The position numbers and the translations under genes were made by a program. A DNA stretch of 64,000 nt from JBMYYR01 sp965243605 (GTDB lineage Bacteria; Bacteroidota; Bacteroidia; Flavobacteriales; CAJXXR01), in NCBI GenBank assembly GCA_965243605.1, contig CBDEVQ010000103.1:1-64000 (forward strand), written 5' to 3'. Shown here piece after piece: positions 1-8,941 of this stretch. Below the pieces are notes generated by a model. The model made no database searches. It had not been told where the DNA came from and saw only the letters and a program-made list of their open reading frames with translations. Position 1 is the first letter of the stretch. Each line of letters starts with the position of its first letter.

Positions 1-2326
1 TAATCCCATTAGTGAGGTTAAAATTTATAATTCCAATAATATAAGTGATTATGTGACCTCCAATTTTGATGGAACGTTTGAGCTTAAGCCAACTTGGGGA
101 GAAGCAGATAGCTTAATTATTTCTCACACGCTTTATCAGATAAAAACATTAAGTTTTAACGACATAAAGAGCACAAAAATCATATATCTACAAGAAGATA
201 TTAATCTTCTCGAAGAAATTATTGTAACCGTAAATAATAACGAAGACTTGCTAAAGCAACGTGCCGAGCGTAGAACAATTATCAATAAAAGAGAAATTGA
301 AAAGTTTAACCCTCAAACATCTGCAGATTTATTAGGGAATAAACCTGGAGTAAGTATTCAAAAAACACAATCGGGTGGTGGAAGTCCTAATATAAGAGGT
401 AATGAAGCCAATAGAATACTCCTGATGATAGATGGAGTTCGTATGAATAACGCCATTTATAGAGGTGGGCATTTACAAAATGCGATCACCGTTGATCCTT
501 CAATTTTAGCAAACTCAGAAATATTATATGGTCCTAGCTCTGTCGTTTATGGATCAGATGCCCTTGGGGGTGTTGTTCATTTTAGAACAAGAATTCCAGA
601 TTTAACAGATGAAACAGATTTAAATTATTACTCTTCAGTTTCTACTGGTAATAGAAGTTTAATTACTCATGTTGATTTAGAATACGGAGAAAAGAAATTT
701 GCATTTCTAAGTAGCTTTACTCATAAATCATTTGGTGACGTTAGAATGGGAAACTGGAGATTGCATGGAGATGATGACTGGGGGAAAATTAATCATTATT
801 TTGAAGATGGTGTTTTTAAAAGAAATGATAATCCAAATGTCCAAAAAAACTCTGGGTATATTCAAATTGATGCGTTACAAAAGATAGTGTATAAAACCAC
901 CAAGAGTTCCAGGCTTATCGCAAATATTCAGTATTCTACAAGTTCCGATATTAATAGACAAGACCAGTTAAACGATTATAAAAATGGTGCTCTAAAGTAT
1001 GAACAATGGTATTATGGACCTCAGAATAGAATATTAGGTTCATTAACATTTGAAGATTGGACGAAAAGAATGTTTTATGATAAAGCAGAAATCGTAAGTG
1101 CATATCAACACTTAGAAGAATCTAGACATACAAAAAAGACAGCTGAAGATTTTAGAATAAACCGAGAGGAGCAAGTTGATGTAATTTCATTAAATGCAAA
1201 TTTTAAAAAGAATACGTATGGATACGGATTTGAACTCATTGGAAACAATGTAGATTCTGATGCCTCAAAATATTTTCCTAACATCGACTCGACCGAAAAT
1301 TTCACAGCAACAAGATATCCTACAAATATGGCGAAGATGAGTTCTTTTGCTTTATATGTTAAAAAAGAGCACTCTTTTAATGAAAAGTTAAAAGGAAATA
1401 TTGGTGTCCGATTAACTAAAACAAGATTACAAGGTGAGTACTCAACAGAAAAAGGGTCGATAAAACTTCCTTTTGAAACTATAGATCAACATAATACAGA
1501 TTTCAACTGGAATACGAGTGTCGTATTTCATCCTACAGAAAGCTCTAAAATAGCAGCTATTGTAGCCACTGGTTTTCATGCTCCAAATATTGATGATATT
1601 GCCAAATATTATGAAAAAGGAAACAATATTGTTTTACCTAACCTAGATCTAAAATCGGAATATATTACAAATTACGAACTAAATTTTAGTAAGCATTTAG
1701 ATAATAAGCACCTTTTTAATTTAGACTTGTATTATACACAAATGAAGGATCCAATTATTAAGGCTTCAACATTTATTGTTCCTGAAGGTTATAATGTTCC
1801 TAACGGTCTTAATCCACAATCGAATATAAATGCTAAAAAAGCATATTTATACGGTAGTTCATTCTATATGTCTTCTCAATGGAATAAGTTTTGGTCTACA
1901 AGTTTTGATTTAACATATACGTTTGGTAAAATAACGGAACACCATAGAGACTATTCATACTTAGATGACGCCTTAGCTCATATCCCACCACTTTTTGGTA
2001 AATTTTCAGTAGAACATAAAAATAAAAATTTTAGACAAAGATTTACAACCATTTTTAATTCTAGAAAAGCACCATCTGGTTATGATGCTGCGGGTGTAGA
2101 TAATTTAGATGAAGGACTGTATATTGAAGATTCAGAAGGTAATCTTATAGCTAAGGGTGTTCCTGCATGGTTTACCTTCAATTACAGCTTACAGTATGAT
2201 TTCTCTGAACAAATTACAATTCAAGGAGGCGTTAGTAATATTTTAGATATACACTACAAGACATTTGCTTCTGGAATTTCTGCAATGGGACGAAGTCTAA
2301 ATATTACCCTAAGAGCAAAGCTTTAA
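1..2326 (+). CDS. TonB-dependent outer-membrane receptor, heme/hemoglobin-receptor-like (5' partial)
   Basis: The frame is open to the left edge, so the true start and signal peptide lie outside the window. The first ~60 visible residues look like the end of a carboxypeptidase-regulatory-like beta-sandwich (TSNFDGTFELKP), usual in front of Bacteroidota receptors. A plug domain follows, with the run IRGNEANRILLMIDGVRMN, then AIYRGGHLQN, then YGSDALGGVVHF. The AIYRGGHLQN segment resembles HmuR-type heme/hemoglobin receptors. The rest is a beta-barrel ending in an aromatic-poor strand (GRSLNITLRAKL). It should import a substrate across the outer membrane using TonB energy; heme as substrate is an inference from the plug motif. 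The next gene starts 4 nt after the stop, so the two may be cotranscribed. Confidence 0.88.
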   Translation, partial: NPISEVKIYNSNNISDYVTSNFDGTFELKPTWGEADSLIISHTLYQIKTLSFNDIKSTKIIYLQEDINLLEEIIVTVNNNEDLLKQRAERRTIINKREIEKFNPQTSADLLGNKPGVSIQKTQSGGGSPNIRGNEANRILLMIDGVRMNNAIYRGGHLQNAITVDPSILANSEILYGPSSVVYGSDALGGVVHFRTRIPDLTDETDLNYYSSVSTGNRSLITHVDLEYGEKKFAFLSSFTHKSFGDVRMGNWRLHGDDDWGKINHYFEDGVFKRNDNPNVQKNSGYIQIDALQKIVYKTTKSSRLIANIQYSTSSDINRQDQLNDYKNGALKYEQWYYGPQNRILGSLTFEDWTKRMFYDKAEIVSAYQHLEESRHTKKTAEDFRINREEQVDVISLNANFKKNTYGYGFELIGNNVDSDASKYFPNIDSTENFTATRYPTNMAKMSSFALYVKKEHSFNEKLKGNIGVRLTKTRLQGEYSTEKGSIKLPFETIDQHNTDFNWNTSVVFHPTESSKIAAIVATGFHAPNIDDIAKYYEKGNNIVLPNLDLKSEYITNYELNFSKHLDNKHLFNLDLYYTQMKDPIIKASTFIVPEGYNVPNGLNPQSNINAKKAYLYGSSFYMSSQWNKFWSTSFDLTYTFGKITEHHRDYSYLDDALAHIPPLFGKFSVEHKNKNFRQRFTTIFNSRKAPSGYDAAGVDNLDEGLYIEDSEGNLIAKGVPAWFTFNYSLQYDFSEQITIQGGVSNILDIHYKTFASGISAMGRSLNITLRAKL

Positions 2327-2330
2327 TAAC

Positions 2331-3066
2331 ATGAAGCCATTTTATGCTTACAATACCTATAATCCACATAAAGAAAATATTCTCTTTTTGCATGGATTTT
2401 TAGAATGCTCCGATACATGGAGTCCATACCTTATTGAGCTTGCTAAGCATTTTAACTGTTTTCTATATGACTTCCCTGGGCATGGGAAAAACATCAGTTA
2501 CCCTATAAGTAACATTAGTTTCGAAAATATTGCAAAAGATATTGTTTCAGGGTTACATGAACTTAATATACAGTATACACATATTATCTGCCATTCTATG
2601 GGAGGATATTTTGGAGGGTATTTAAAATTTAAATATCCAAAGCTGTTTAATAAAATTATTCTTTCAAATTCACTTTTAATCTCAGATACAAAAGAGCAAA
2701 TAAAGAAAAGAGGTAAAACAATTCGGGTCATACAAACAAATCTAATACTTGCTATGTAAAGTCTCATTTAATCAGTACGACACTTTAAATAAAAAGAATA
2801 AAGAAGAACGATGTAGAATTTGTAGTCCAGAGCATTTAATAAAACTACAATCCATATTATCTCATAGAGCAAACCTTACCTTCTTACTTGATGAGTACCC
2901 CAATGATATATCCTTTATTTTTGGTGAAAATGATACCCACATTCCTTGGCAAGATTCTAATAATAAAATAAAAAATAGGCAACATATTCTTCTAAACGAA
3001 GGTCATACATTGCCTATTCACTCTAAAACCAAATGGCTAAATATTATTTTAAAACTTTTAAAATAA
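2331..3066 (+). pseudogene. Alpha/beta hydrolase split by a +1 frameshift
   Basis: Two adjacent frames together make one alpha/beta-hydrolase. The first, 2331-2759, holds the oxyanion region LFLHGF and the nucleophile elbow CHSMGG (Ser89). It then reads into TAA at 2757. The second frame continues from about 2746 to 3066 with the acid FGENDTHIPW and the catalytic histidine GHTLPIHS. Skipping one base near 2742-2748 joins the halves into a continuous protein of about 245 residues, a normal length for a small esterase/BioH-like hydrolase. Neither half alone has a complete triad. Either the gene is recently inactivated or a base was wrongly inserted during sequencing. No slippery heptamer was seen at the junction, so programmed frameshifting is unlikely. 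The 3' end overlaps the convergent lipoprotein by 9 nt. Confidence 0.8.
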
Positions 3067-3897
3067 TATTCTTTCCATTTCATTAATATTTTCAACTTGC
3101 TTTAAATAAGATCGTATTACTTCATTAAAAGCTTCTTTAGAAAAGTCATTTCTATCTTTTAAATCATAAAGGATTAAATTCGTATAAAAATCAACATATT
3201 CTGGAATCATCATACAGCCTTCAAATTCTGCAAGAACAGATGATTTAAATCCAAAATAATCTAAGCTTAGTCCAACTAAGTTTTCTTTAATTACCTTATT
3301 TACATTTGGGTAATTAATCATCAACTTAGCCATTAAATAATCAATAGCAATACGTTCTCTTTTCCTAAACGCACCATTTTTAATATTTGCCTCGTTAAGC
3401 GCATATAAAAACTCTTTTCTAACAAATTTAATTTGTTTGTGAAAATCTTCTTCTGGAAGTTGATATAGAGAATCCGTGAAATACTTATTAATAAAAAACT
3501 TCTTTGCTAACAAATACCTGTTTTCATGCTTTCCTCGCTCTCCTTTTACTTTTACGGTAAGTAATGGGTCATTTGAATTAAACGTCATAAAAACACTGTC
3601 TTTAGGGCTTAAATGGATATTTAAATCGAATCCTTCACTTGTCATTCTATAATACGATGCTAAACTATCCTGAAAAGCATATTTAAAAGCATTGTTTTCA
3701 TCTAATTCTATTGTTTTAACAACTTTCCAGTCTATAGAGGAAACTTGTTTAAATAATTGAAATGTTTTGATATTGGTATTTTCTATTTTACCAGAAAAAA
3801 CAATGTGTTCATTATAATGCTTAACTGTACTTTCTGGAACACAAGCTCCAAAAAGTAAACTACTTAAAATAATTAATGTGTAAATTATAGTTTTCAT
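3058..3897 (-). CDS. Putative lipoprotein resembling the N-terminal domain of TlpA/DUF4369-type proteins
   Basis: It begins with a lipoprotein signal peptide (MKTIIYTLIILSSLLFGAC, lipobox LFGAC). The region after it (FSGKIENTNIKTFQLFK... LSPKDSVFMTFNS...) resembles the beta-rich N-terminal part of Bacteroidota thiol-disulfide oxidoreductases, followed by a helical region. No C-terminal thioredoxin fold and no CxxC is present, so at 279 residues it looks like the N-terminal module on its own. Family assignment is by eye and weak. The start codon overlaps the rnc stop (ATGA), so it is probably the last gene of the acpP-fabF-rnc transcription unit. Confidence 0.6.
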   Translation of the reverse strand: MKTIIYTLIILSSLLFGACVPESTVKHYNEHIVFSGKIENTNIKTFQLFKQVSSIDWKVVKTIELDENNAFKYAFQDSLASYYRMTSEGFDLNIHLSPKDSVFMTFNSNDPLLTVKVKGERGKHENRYLLAKKFFINKYFTDSLYQLPEEDFHKQIKFVRKEFLYALNEANIKNGAFRKRERIAIDYLMAKLMINYPNVNKVIKENLVGLSLDYFGFKSSVLAEFEGCMMIPEYVDFYTNLILYDLKDRNDFSKEAFNEVIRSYLKQVENINEMERILF

Positions 3898-4640
3898 ACT
3901 GTCATTGTTGTTAACAATTCTTCCTTAAATACGATTTCTGACACCTTTTCCTCAGCTTTCTTTTTAGACCCTGATTTAGCTTTTGAAATAATTTCGCCAT
4001 CTAAACTAAACCCAATTTCATAAACTTTTTCGTGATCTAATCCAGATTCCGTTAATAGAACGTACTTTATATTGAATTTATTTTTGGCGGCATTTTCAAT
4101 TATCAAACTTTTATATGATATGACTTCTTTAGCCAAGTTCTCAATATCGATAAAAGGTAATACTTTTTGCTCAATAAATGTAACGGTTTTATCCCACCCT
4201 AAGTCCAAATAAATAGCACCAATTAAGCTCTCAAGTGCATTACCACATAAAGATTTAGCCAATTTACCTTGCTTAGATGCCGTTATATATTGATTAAGCT
4301 CTAATTTATCGCCGATGTAGTTTAATGATTTTCTACTAACAATCTTAGATCTATGCTTAGATAACTCACCTTCATTATCATTCGGAAATTCTTTAAAAAC
4401 ACAATCTGCAACAATTGCCCCTAAAATGGCATCTCCTAAAAACTCTAAACGTTCAAAACTATCTGTTCTAGATTTTGTTTTAGAGGTATGTGTAAAGGCT
4501 TGAATATAGTAGTCTAATTTATTAACCTCAATCTCTAATACATTTAACAAAAAACTCTCCAGGGAATCATGATATACAGGATTCTCTGAAGAGTTATTAA
4601 ATAAGTTATGTATTAATCTCTTAAAAAAAGAAACAACCAA
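3894..4640 (-). CDS. rnc: Ribonuclease III
   Basis: Endoribonuclease that cleaves double-stranded RNA, including the 16S and 23S precursor stems of the rRNA operon in this same window. The RNase III signature ERLEFLGDAIL is at residues 63-73 and the second catalytic region NALESLIGAIYLD near residue 135. A double-stranded RNA-binding domain follows at about 170-245 and ends in a Lys-rich helix (SGSKKKAEEKVSEIVFKE). Length 248 is slightly above the usual ~225-230 because of an N-terminal extension. It starts 1 nt after the fabF stop and overlaps the downstream lipoprotein by 4 nt, so translation is probably coupled. Confidence 0.97.
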   Translation of the reverse strand: MVVSFFKRLIHNLFNNSSENPVYHDSLESFLLNVLEIEVNKLDYYIQAFTHTSKTKSRTDSFERLEFLGDAILGAIVADCVFKEFPNDNEGELSKHRSKIVSRKSLNYIGDKLELNQYITASKQGKLAKSLCGNALESLIGAIYLDLGWDKTVTFIEQKVLPFIDIENLAKEVISYKSLIIENAAKNKFNIKYVLLTESGLDHEKVYEIGFSLDGEIISKAKSGSKKKAEEKVSEIVFKEELLTTMTV

Positions 4641-4641
4641 A

Positions 4642-5889
4642 CTATATCTTTTTAAAGATTACAGAAGCATTATGTCCTCCAAATCCAAATGTATTGGATA
4701 ATGCAGCTTTAACTTCTCTTTTTTGTGCTTTTTCAAAGGTAAAATTAAGATTCTGGTCAAGCCCTTCATCATCGGTAAAATGATTTATTGTAGGCGGTAC
4801 AGTATCTTCTTTAACAGACATAACTGCAGCAATAGCTTCAATAGCACCTGCAGCACCTAAAAGGTGACCTGTCATAGATTTTGTAGAACTGATATTTAAA
4901 TTATATGCATGCTCTCCAAAAACATTCTTAATGGCAACCGTTTCAGCAATATCTCCTAACGGAGTAGATGTACCATGAACATTTACATAATCTACATCTT
5001 CTGGTTTCATACCAGCATCGCTTAATGCATTTTCCATTACTAGAATTGCTCCTTTTCCTTCTGGGTGTGGAGCTGTTAGGTGGTGTGCATCTGCAGACAT
5101 ACCAGATCCTGCTACTTCTGCATATATTGTAGCTCCACGTTTTACCGCGTGCTCATATTCTTCTAATATTAAAGCTCCAGAACCTTCTCCTAATACAAAA
5201 CCATCTCTTTCCTTATCAAAAGGTCTAGATGCTGTTTCAGGTGAATCATTTCTTGTAGATAATGCTTTTAATGCATTAAATCCACCAATTCCTGCTTCAT
5301 TAACTGATGCTTCAGAACCTCCAGTAACTATAACATCTGCCTTTCCTAAACGGATATAATTAAAAGCATCAATAATAGCATTTGTAGATGAAGCACAAGC
5401 AGAAACCGTTGTAAAGTTAGGCCCACGGTAACCATGCTCAATAGAAATTAAACCTCCTGCGATATCTCCGATCATTTTCGGAATAAAGAATGGGTTATAT
5501 TTAGGAGTTCCATCTCCTTCAACAAAGCCTTTGACTTCATTGAAAAACGTGTAAATCCCACCGATTCCTGATCCCCAAATAACACCTACACGATCTTTGT
5601 TTATTCCTTCGTCGTTAAGGTTTGCATCTTTGATTGCTTCGGCACTTGCAACCATTGCATATTGTGCGTAAGGATCCATTTTTCTAGCCTCTTTTCTATT
5701 AAGATGATCTAAAACATTAAAATCCTTTACTTCACAGGCAAAACGGGTTTTAAATTTCTCAGCATCAAATTTTGTAATTGGTGCAGCACCACTTACTCCA
5801 TTACATAATGCCGTCCAGAATGATTTTGCATCGTTTCCAATTGGAGTCAATGCTCCCAATCCTGTTACTACAACTCTTTTTAGTTCCAT
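4642..5889 (-). CDS. fabF: 3-oxoacyl-[acyl-carrier-protein] synthase II
   Basis: Condensing enzyme of fatty acid elongation (KAS II): it joins malonyl-ACP to acyl-ACP in the cytoplasm. The Cys-His-His triad is visible: Cys165 in VSACASS, His305 in NVHGTSTPLGD and His342 in GHLLGAAGA. The C-terminal NTFGFGGHNAS motif is also present. Length 415 is normal for FabF. It follows acpP, which encodes its carrier protein, but a hairpin with a U-tract lies between the two genes and may lower its expression relative to acpP. Confidence 0.97.
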   Translation of the reverse strand: MELKRVVVTGLGALTPIGNDAKSFWTALCNGVSGAAPITKFDAEKFKTRFACEVKDFNVLDHLNRKEARKMDPYAQYAMVASAEAIKDANLNDEGINKDRVGVIWGSGIGGIYTFFNEVKGFVEGDGTPKYNPFFIPKMIGDIAGGLISIEHGYRGPNFTTVSACASSTNAIIDAFNYIRLGKADVIVTGGSEASVNEAGIGGFNALKALSTRNDSPETASRPFDKERDGFVLGEGSGALILEEYEHAVKRGATIYAEVAGSGMSADAHHLTAPHPEGKGAILVMENALSDAGMKPEDVDYVNVHGTSTPLGDIAETVAIKNVFGEHAYNLNISSTKSMTGHLLGAAGAIEAIAAVMSVKEDTVPPTINHFTDDEGLDQNLNFTFEKAQKREVKAALSNTFGFGGHNASVIFKKI

Positions 5890-5900
5890 GTGCTTGGTTT

Positions 5901-5942
5901 AAAAAAAATAATAACACCTAAAACTTTTGTTTTAGGTGTTAT
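5901..5942 (-). terminator. Intrinsic terminator/attenuator between acpP and fabF
   Basis: A perfect 14-bp inverted repeat, ATAACACCTAAAAC (5911-5924) and its complement (5929-5942), encloses a 4-nt loop. In the minus direction it is followed by an uninterrupted U8 tract (5901-5908 on the plus strand is A8). It sits between acpP and fabF, which point the same way. It would release abundant short acpP mRNA and let only part of transcription through to fabF-rnc. Confidence 0.75.
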
Positions 5943-5957
5943 TTAACTTTGTAATTC

Positions 5958-6194
5958 TTAGTTTACAGTCTTCTCGATATGATCGATGGCTGCACCTACA
6001 GTTAAGATATTTTCAGCTTGATCATCAGGAATTTGAATATCAAATTCTTTTTCGAATTCCATGATTAACTCAACAGTATCTAATGAATCTGCTCCTAAAT
6101 CATTTGTGAAGCTTGCTTCGTTATTTACTTCGTTTTCGTCAACACCTAATTTATCAACGATGATTGCTTTTACTTTTGATGCAATTTCTGACAT
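5958..6194 (-). CDS. acpP: Acyl carrier protein
   Basis: Small acidic carrier of growing acyl chains in fatty acid synthesis. The 4'-phosphopantetheine attachment motif GADSLD is present, with the modified serine at residue 37. Length 78 and the high Asp/Glu content are typical. It is the first gene of the acpP-fabF-rnc block and is divergent from purN, an arrangement common in Flavobacteriales. A TAnnTTTG promoter element lies about 50 nt upstream. Confidence 0.98.
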   Translation of the reverse strand: MSEIASKVKAIIVDKLGVDENEVNNEASFTNDLGADSLDTVELIMEFEKEFDIQIPDDQAENILTVGAAIDHIEKTVN

Positions 6195-6244
6195 AATTTA
6201 AACTCTATTTTGTGATTTAAAACTGTGCAAAGAAAACCTTTATC

Positions 6245-6252
6245 CAAAAATA
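6245..6252 (-). promoter_or_regulatory. Bacteroidota-type -7 element for acpP
   Basis: TATTTTTG on the minus strand matches the Bacteroidota sigma-A -7 consensus TAnnTTTG and would give a 5' UTR of about 45 nt. No clear -33 TTG was found at the usual distance. Confidence 0.45.
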
Positions 6253-6322
6253 GACAAAAATTTTCATGATATTTGTATGCACACTCTAATTAAGTGTACA
6301 AATTTACAAATTTTTTTATAGT

Positions 6323-6907
6323 ATGAACAAATCTACTAAAATCGCTATTCTTGCATCTGGATCTGGATCTAACGCGGAAAACATAAACAATTATCTACTA
6401 ACGAATTACGATGCTAATATAGACTGTATCATTTGTAATAAAAAAGATGCATTTGTTTTCGAAAGAGCCAAAAAAATGGATATAGACAGTTTTTATTTCG
6501 ACAAAAAAGCCTTTTCTTCTGCAACTGAAGTTATCGAACTTCTAAAAAATAGAGGTGTTGATTTTATAGTTTTAGCAGGTTTTTTACTTAAAATATCGGA
6601 AAAAGTAATTCGAGAATTCGAAAATAAGATAATAAATATTCATCCTGCACTACTTCCAAATTATGGTGGAAAAGGAATGTATGGAATGAATGTTCATAAG
6701 GCGGTTATTGATAATAATGAAAAAGAAAGTGGAATTACAATTCACTTAGTTAACGAAGAATACGATAAAGGTAAAATCCTTTTTCAAGCTAAAACCTCTA
6801 TAGAATCAAAGGACTCTGCAGAAGATTTAGCACAAAAAATTCATCAATTAGAATACAAACACTTTCCAGAAGTAATCGTAGACTATATTAACTCGTTCAA
6901 GTCTTAA
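6323..6907 (+). CDS. purN: Phosphoribosylglycinamide formyltransferase
   Basis: Transfers a formyl group from 10-formyl-THF to GAR in purine synthesis. Catalytic residues match the family: Asn105 and His107 in NIHPALLP and Asp148 in the YDKGKI segment. The substrate-binding loop ASGSGSNAEN is at residues 11-20. Length 194 is normal. It is divergent from acpP across a 128-bp gap, and its 3' end overlaps the convergent glycosyltransferase gene by 4 nt. Confidence 0.95.
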   Translation: MNKSTKIAILASGSGSNAENINNYLLTNYDANIDCIICNKKDAFVFERAKKMDIDSFYFDKKAFSSATEVIELLKNRGVDFIVLAGFLLKISEKVIREFENKIINIHPALLPNYGGKGMYGMNVHKAVIDNNEKESGITIHLVNEEYDKGKILFQAKTSIESKDSAEDLAQKIHQLEYKHFPEVIVDYINSFKS

Positions 6908-8937
6908 TATAATTCAACCTTAAAATCATCAATAAAGAGATGATCTTTCTCTGGATTCCATAAGAATAAGGCTAAAGTATTTCTTTCCTTATAATTTAAA
7001 ACAGGTAGCATGGTCATAATTTCAATATTTTGCCATGTGCCTATCTTACTTTCATCCATATACTCTGAAAGTTCATATAATACATTAAAGCGTGTTAAGT
7101 TCTTTTCCTTAACCTCAATTGCTATTTTAGATTTAAGACCTTTTGCCATTTTAATTTTAGCAGTCAATCTAAACATACAACTCTTCTCCGCTAATTTTGA
7201 TATTCCTTTCTCTTTCAAGGTTATACCATACGGTTCATCTGGTTTCAATTCACCAACATAATCACCATTTGACAAATCTTCTGATCTATCAGAATTTGAC
7301 CACTCATCACTTGCACCTTGGTCATAATTATGGATATTGCTATAAAATGGATCTGGTAAACCTTTAAAAATATAATTATCTAAAGATTGATCTATTTCAT
7401 CTTTATGGTATTTAGAAACGGTTATTCTACCATTATTCCCAATAACTTCTAGATGTTTTAATATATCTGGATATTTAGAATAGGTTCTTTCCATAAAATA
7501 TCCATTTTGAGTAACAACATAATCAAAATCCCAAGTAAAAACATTGTTGAAATTTTCTACTGTCATATCAAAAACAGCGTGCCCTCTTCTATCCATCATA
7601 ACAAAAGCAACATTAGGAGAACAAATATCAATAGCCAATATTTTAGCATCTTTAGCTACACCTAATTCGGTTAAAAACGCATTAGATCCTTCGTAACTAA
7701 CTTTAGTAAACGTTTGCGTATCGTACTGGTTATATTTTCTTCTTTTGATTTGATTTTTATATGCGGAAACACCAAACGATACTAAAAGTATTGTGGCAAT
7801 TATATTTGAATATTTCTTGATTTTTAAATTGGTAATTGTTGGAAAGTATGCACACCCTATACTTACCATTAATATAACTGGAAGATAATAAGTATCTAAG
7901 AAATAATAATCATGGTTTTTAAATGCATGAGACATGGCTATTGAAAAAAGGAAAAGTCCAAAAATCCAAATCATCAAAAGTCGCTTTAACCATATACCAT
8001 AACTAGGTCTATCTTTTTTATTATGAAATAGTATCCAACCTAATATTAAGGCTCCAATAAAACTGTATTGCAGCGGAGATAAATATTGCCAAAACCAATT
8101 TGCAAAAACATCTTTAATTAAAGTCCAAAGACCTGATAATGATTCTGGAGGTAATAAGTATCCTATAAATATAGAACTGTATGTTTCTCTTAAATATTTA
8201 TTGAAGAAAAAATACCCGAGTATAGAACCAATAGACAAAACAACAGGCAATACTTTCGTTTTCCAACTTGTATCTTTAAGAATAACTCTTAAAAATTCAT
8301 TACAAAAAACAGCTACAAGAGGTACTACAAATGTGGTTCTACTTAACGCCGCTAAGGTTAAAAGAAGTATACTGATATAAAAATGCTTATTCTTAGACTG
8401 ATCTAAAAACAAAACGTAAAAATATACTCCAAGAATTGTATTTGCTAATGAAGGAATAGAAGGAAAAAAACCTGCTTGATAATAGATGAAAATAGGCGAA
8501 GTTGCTGCAAAAACCATTACAAATAATGATCTTAAATGGTGTTTACTAAAATGATAAGTCAATTTATAAACTCCAAACAACCCAAGCATACTATACAAAA
8601 GAATATATAAACGGCTAACAATAGGCGCTTTTACACCTATTATTTCCATAATAACTGCCGGAATATAATGATGTATAGGGAAATCTACAGATGTAATTCC
8701 TGTTTCGGTAGTTGTTTTCCACCAATGTGGGAATTGATGATTAAAAACACTTGTTTGTGGTTTAAAAAAGTTTAATCCATTATCAATAAATCCTAAGGTT
8801 ATTGAATAATGATCTGCTTGCGCCCAAGCGTGAATAAATGCAGGGAATTCATTAATATCATACCAATGAAAAACGATTCCCAGAAGAATACAAACACCTA
8901 TTACTGTAAAATATCTATTCCCAATATTAATCTTCAT
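6904..8937 (-). CDS. Membrane GT-C-type glycosyltransferase with C-terminal soluble domain
   Basis: A 677-residue polytopic protein with about ten hydrophobic segments over residues 10-400. An early loop reads HAWAQADHYSITLGF, like the A-W-x-Q-A-D motif that carries the first acidic residue of GT-C (ArnT/GT39/GT83-like) enzymes, which use polyprenyl-phosphate sugar donors. After the membrane part (~residue 410 on) is a large periplasmic region ending in a beta-rich stretch (IAIEVKEKNLTRF... LFIDDFKVELY) that may bind carbohydrate. The sugar and acceptor cannot be deduced. It lies 4 nt after the gene for a small exported protein, probably in one operon. Confidence 0.65.
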   Translation of the reverse strand: MKINIGNRYFTVIGVCILLGIVFHWYDINEFPAFIHAWAQADHYSITLGFIDNGLNFFKPQTSVFNHQFPHWWKTTTETGITSVDFPIHHYIPAVIMEIIGVKAPIVSRLYILLYSMLGLFGVYKLTYHFSKHHLRSLFVMVFAATSPIFIYYQAGFFPSIPSLANTILGVYFYVLFLDQSKNKHFYISILLLTLAALSRTTFVVPLVAVFCNEFLRVILKDTSWKTKVLPVVLSIGSILGYFFFNKYLRETYSSIFIGYLLPPESLSGLWTLIKDVFANWFWQYLSPLQYSFIGALILGWILFHNKKDRPSYGIWLKRLLMIWIFGLFLFSIAMSHAFKNHDYYFLDTYYLPVILMVSIGCAYFPTITNLKIKKYSNIIATILLVSFGVSAYKNQIKRRKYNQYDTQTFTKVSYEGSNAFLTELGVAKDAKILAIDICSPNVAFVMMDRRGHAVFDMTVENFNNVFTWDFDYVVTQNGYFMERTYSKYPDILKHLEVIGNNGRITVSKYHKDEIDQSLDNYIFKGLPDPFYSNIHNYDQGASDEWSNSDRSEDLSNGDYVGELKPDEPYGITLKEKGISKLAEKSCMFRLTAKIKMAKGLKSKIAIEVKEKNLTRFNVLYELSEYMDESKIGTWQNIEIMTMLPVLNYKERNTLALFLWNPEKDHLFIDDFKVELY

Positions 8938-8941
8938 TTTA

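Noticed and set aside
2740..2760. Programmed ribosomal frameshift in the hydrolase
   Set aside because: No slippery heptamer or downstream structure, unlike the clear A-AAA-AAG in the IS; the enzyme family is not known to use recoding.
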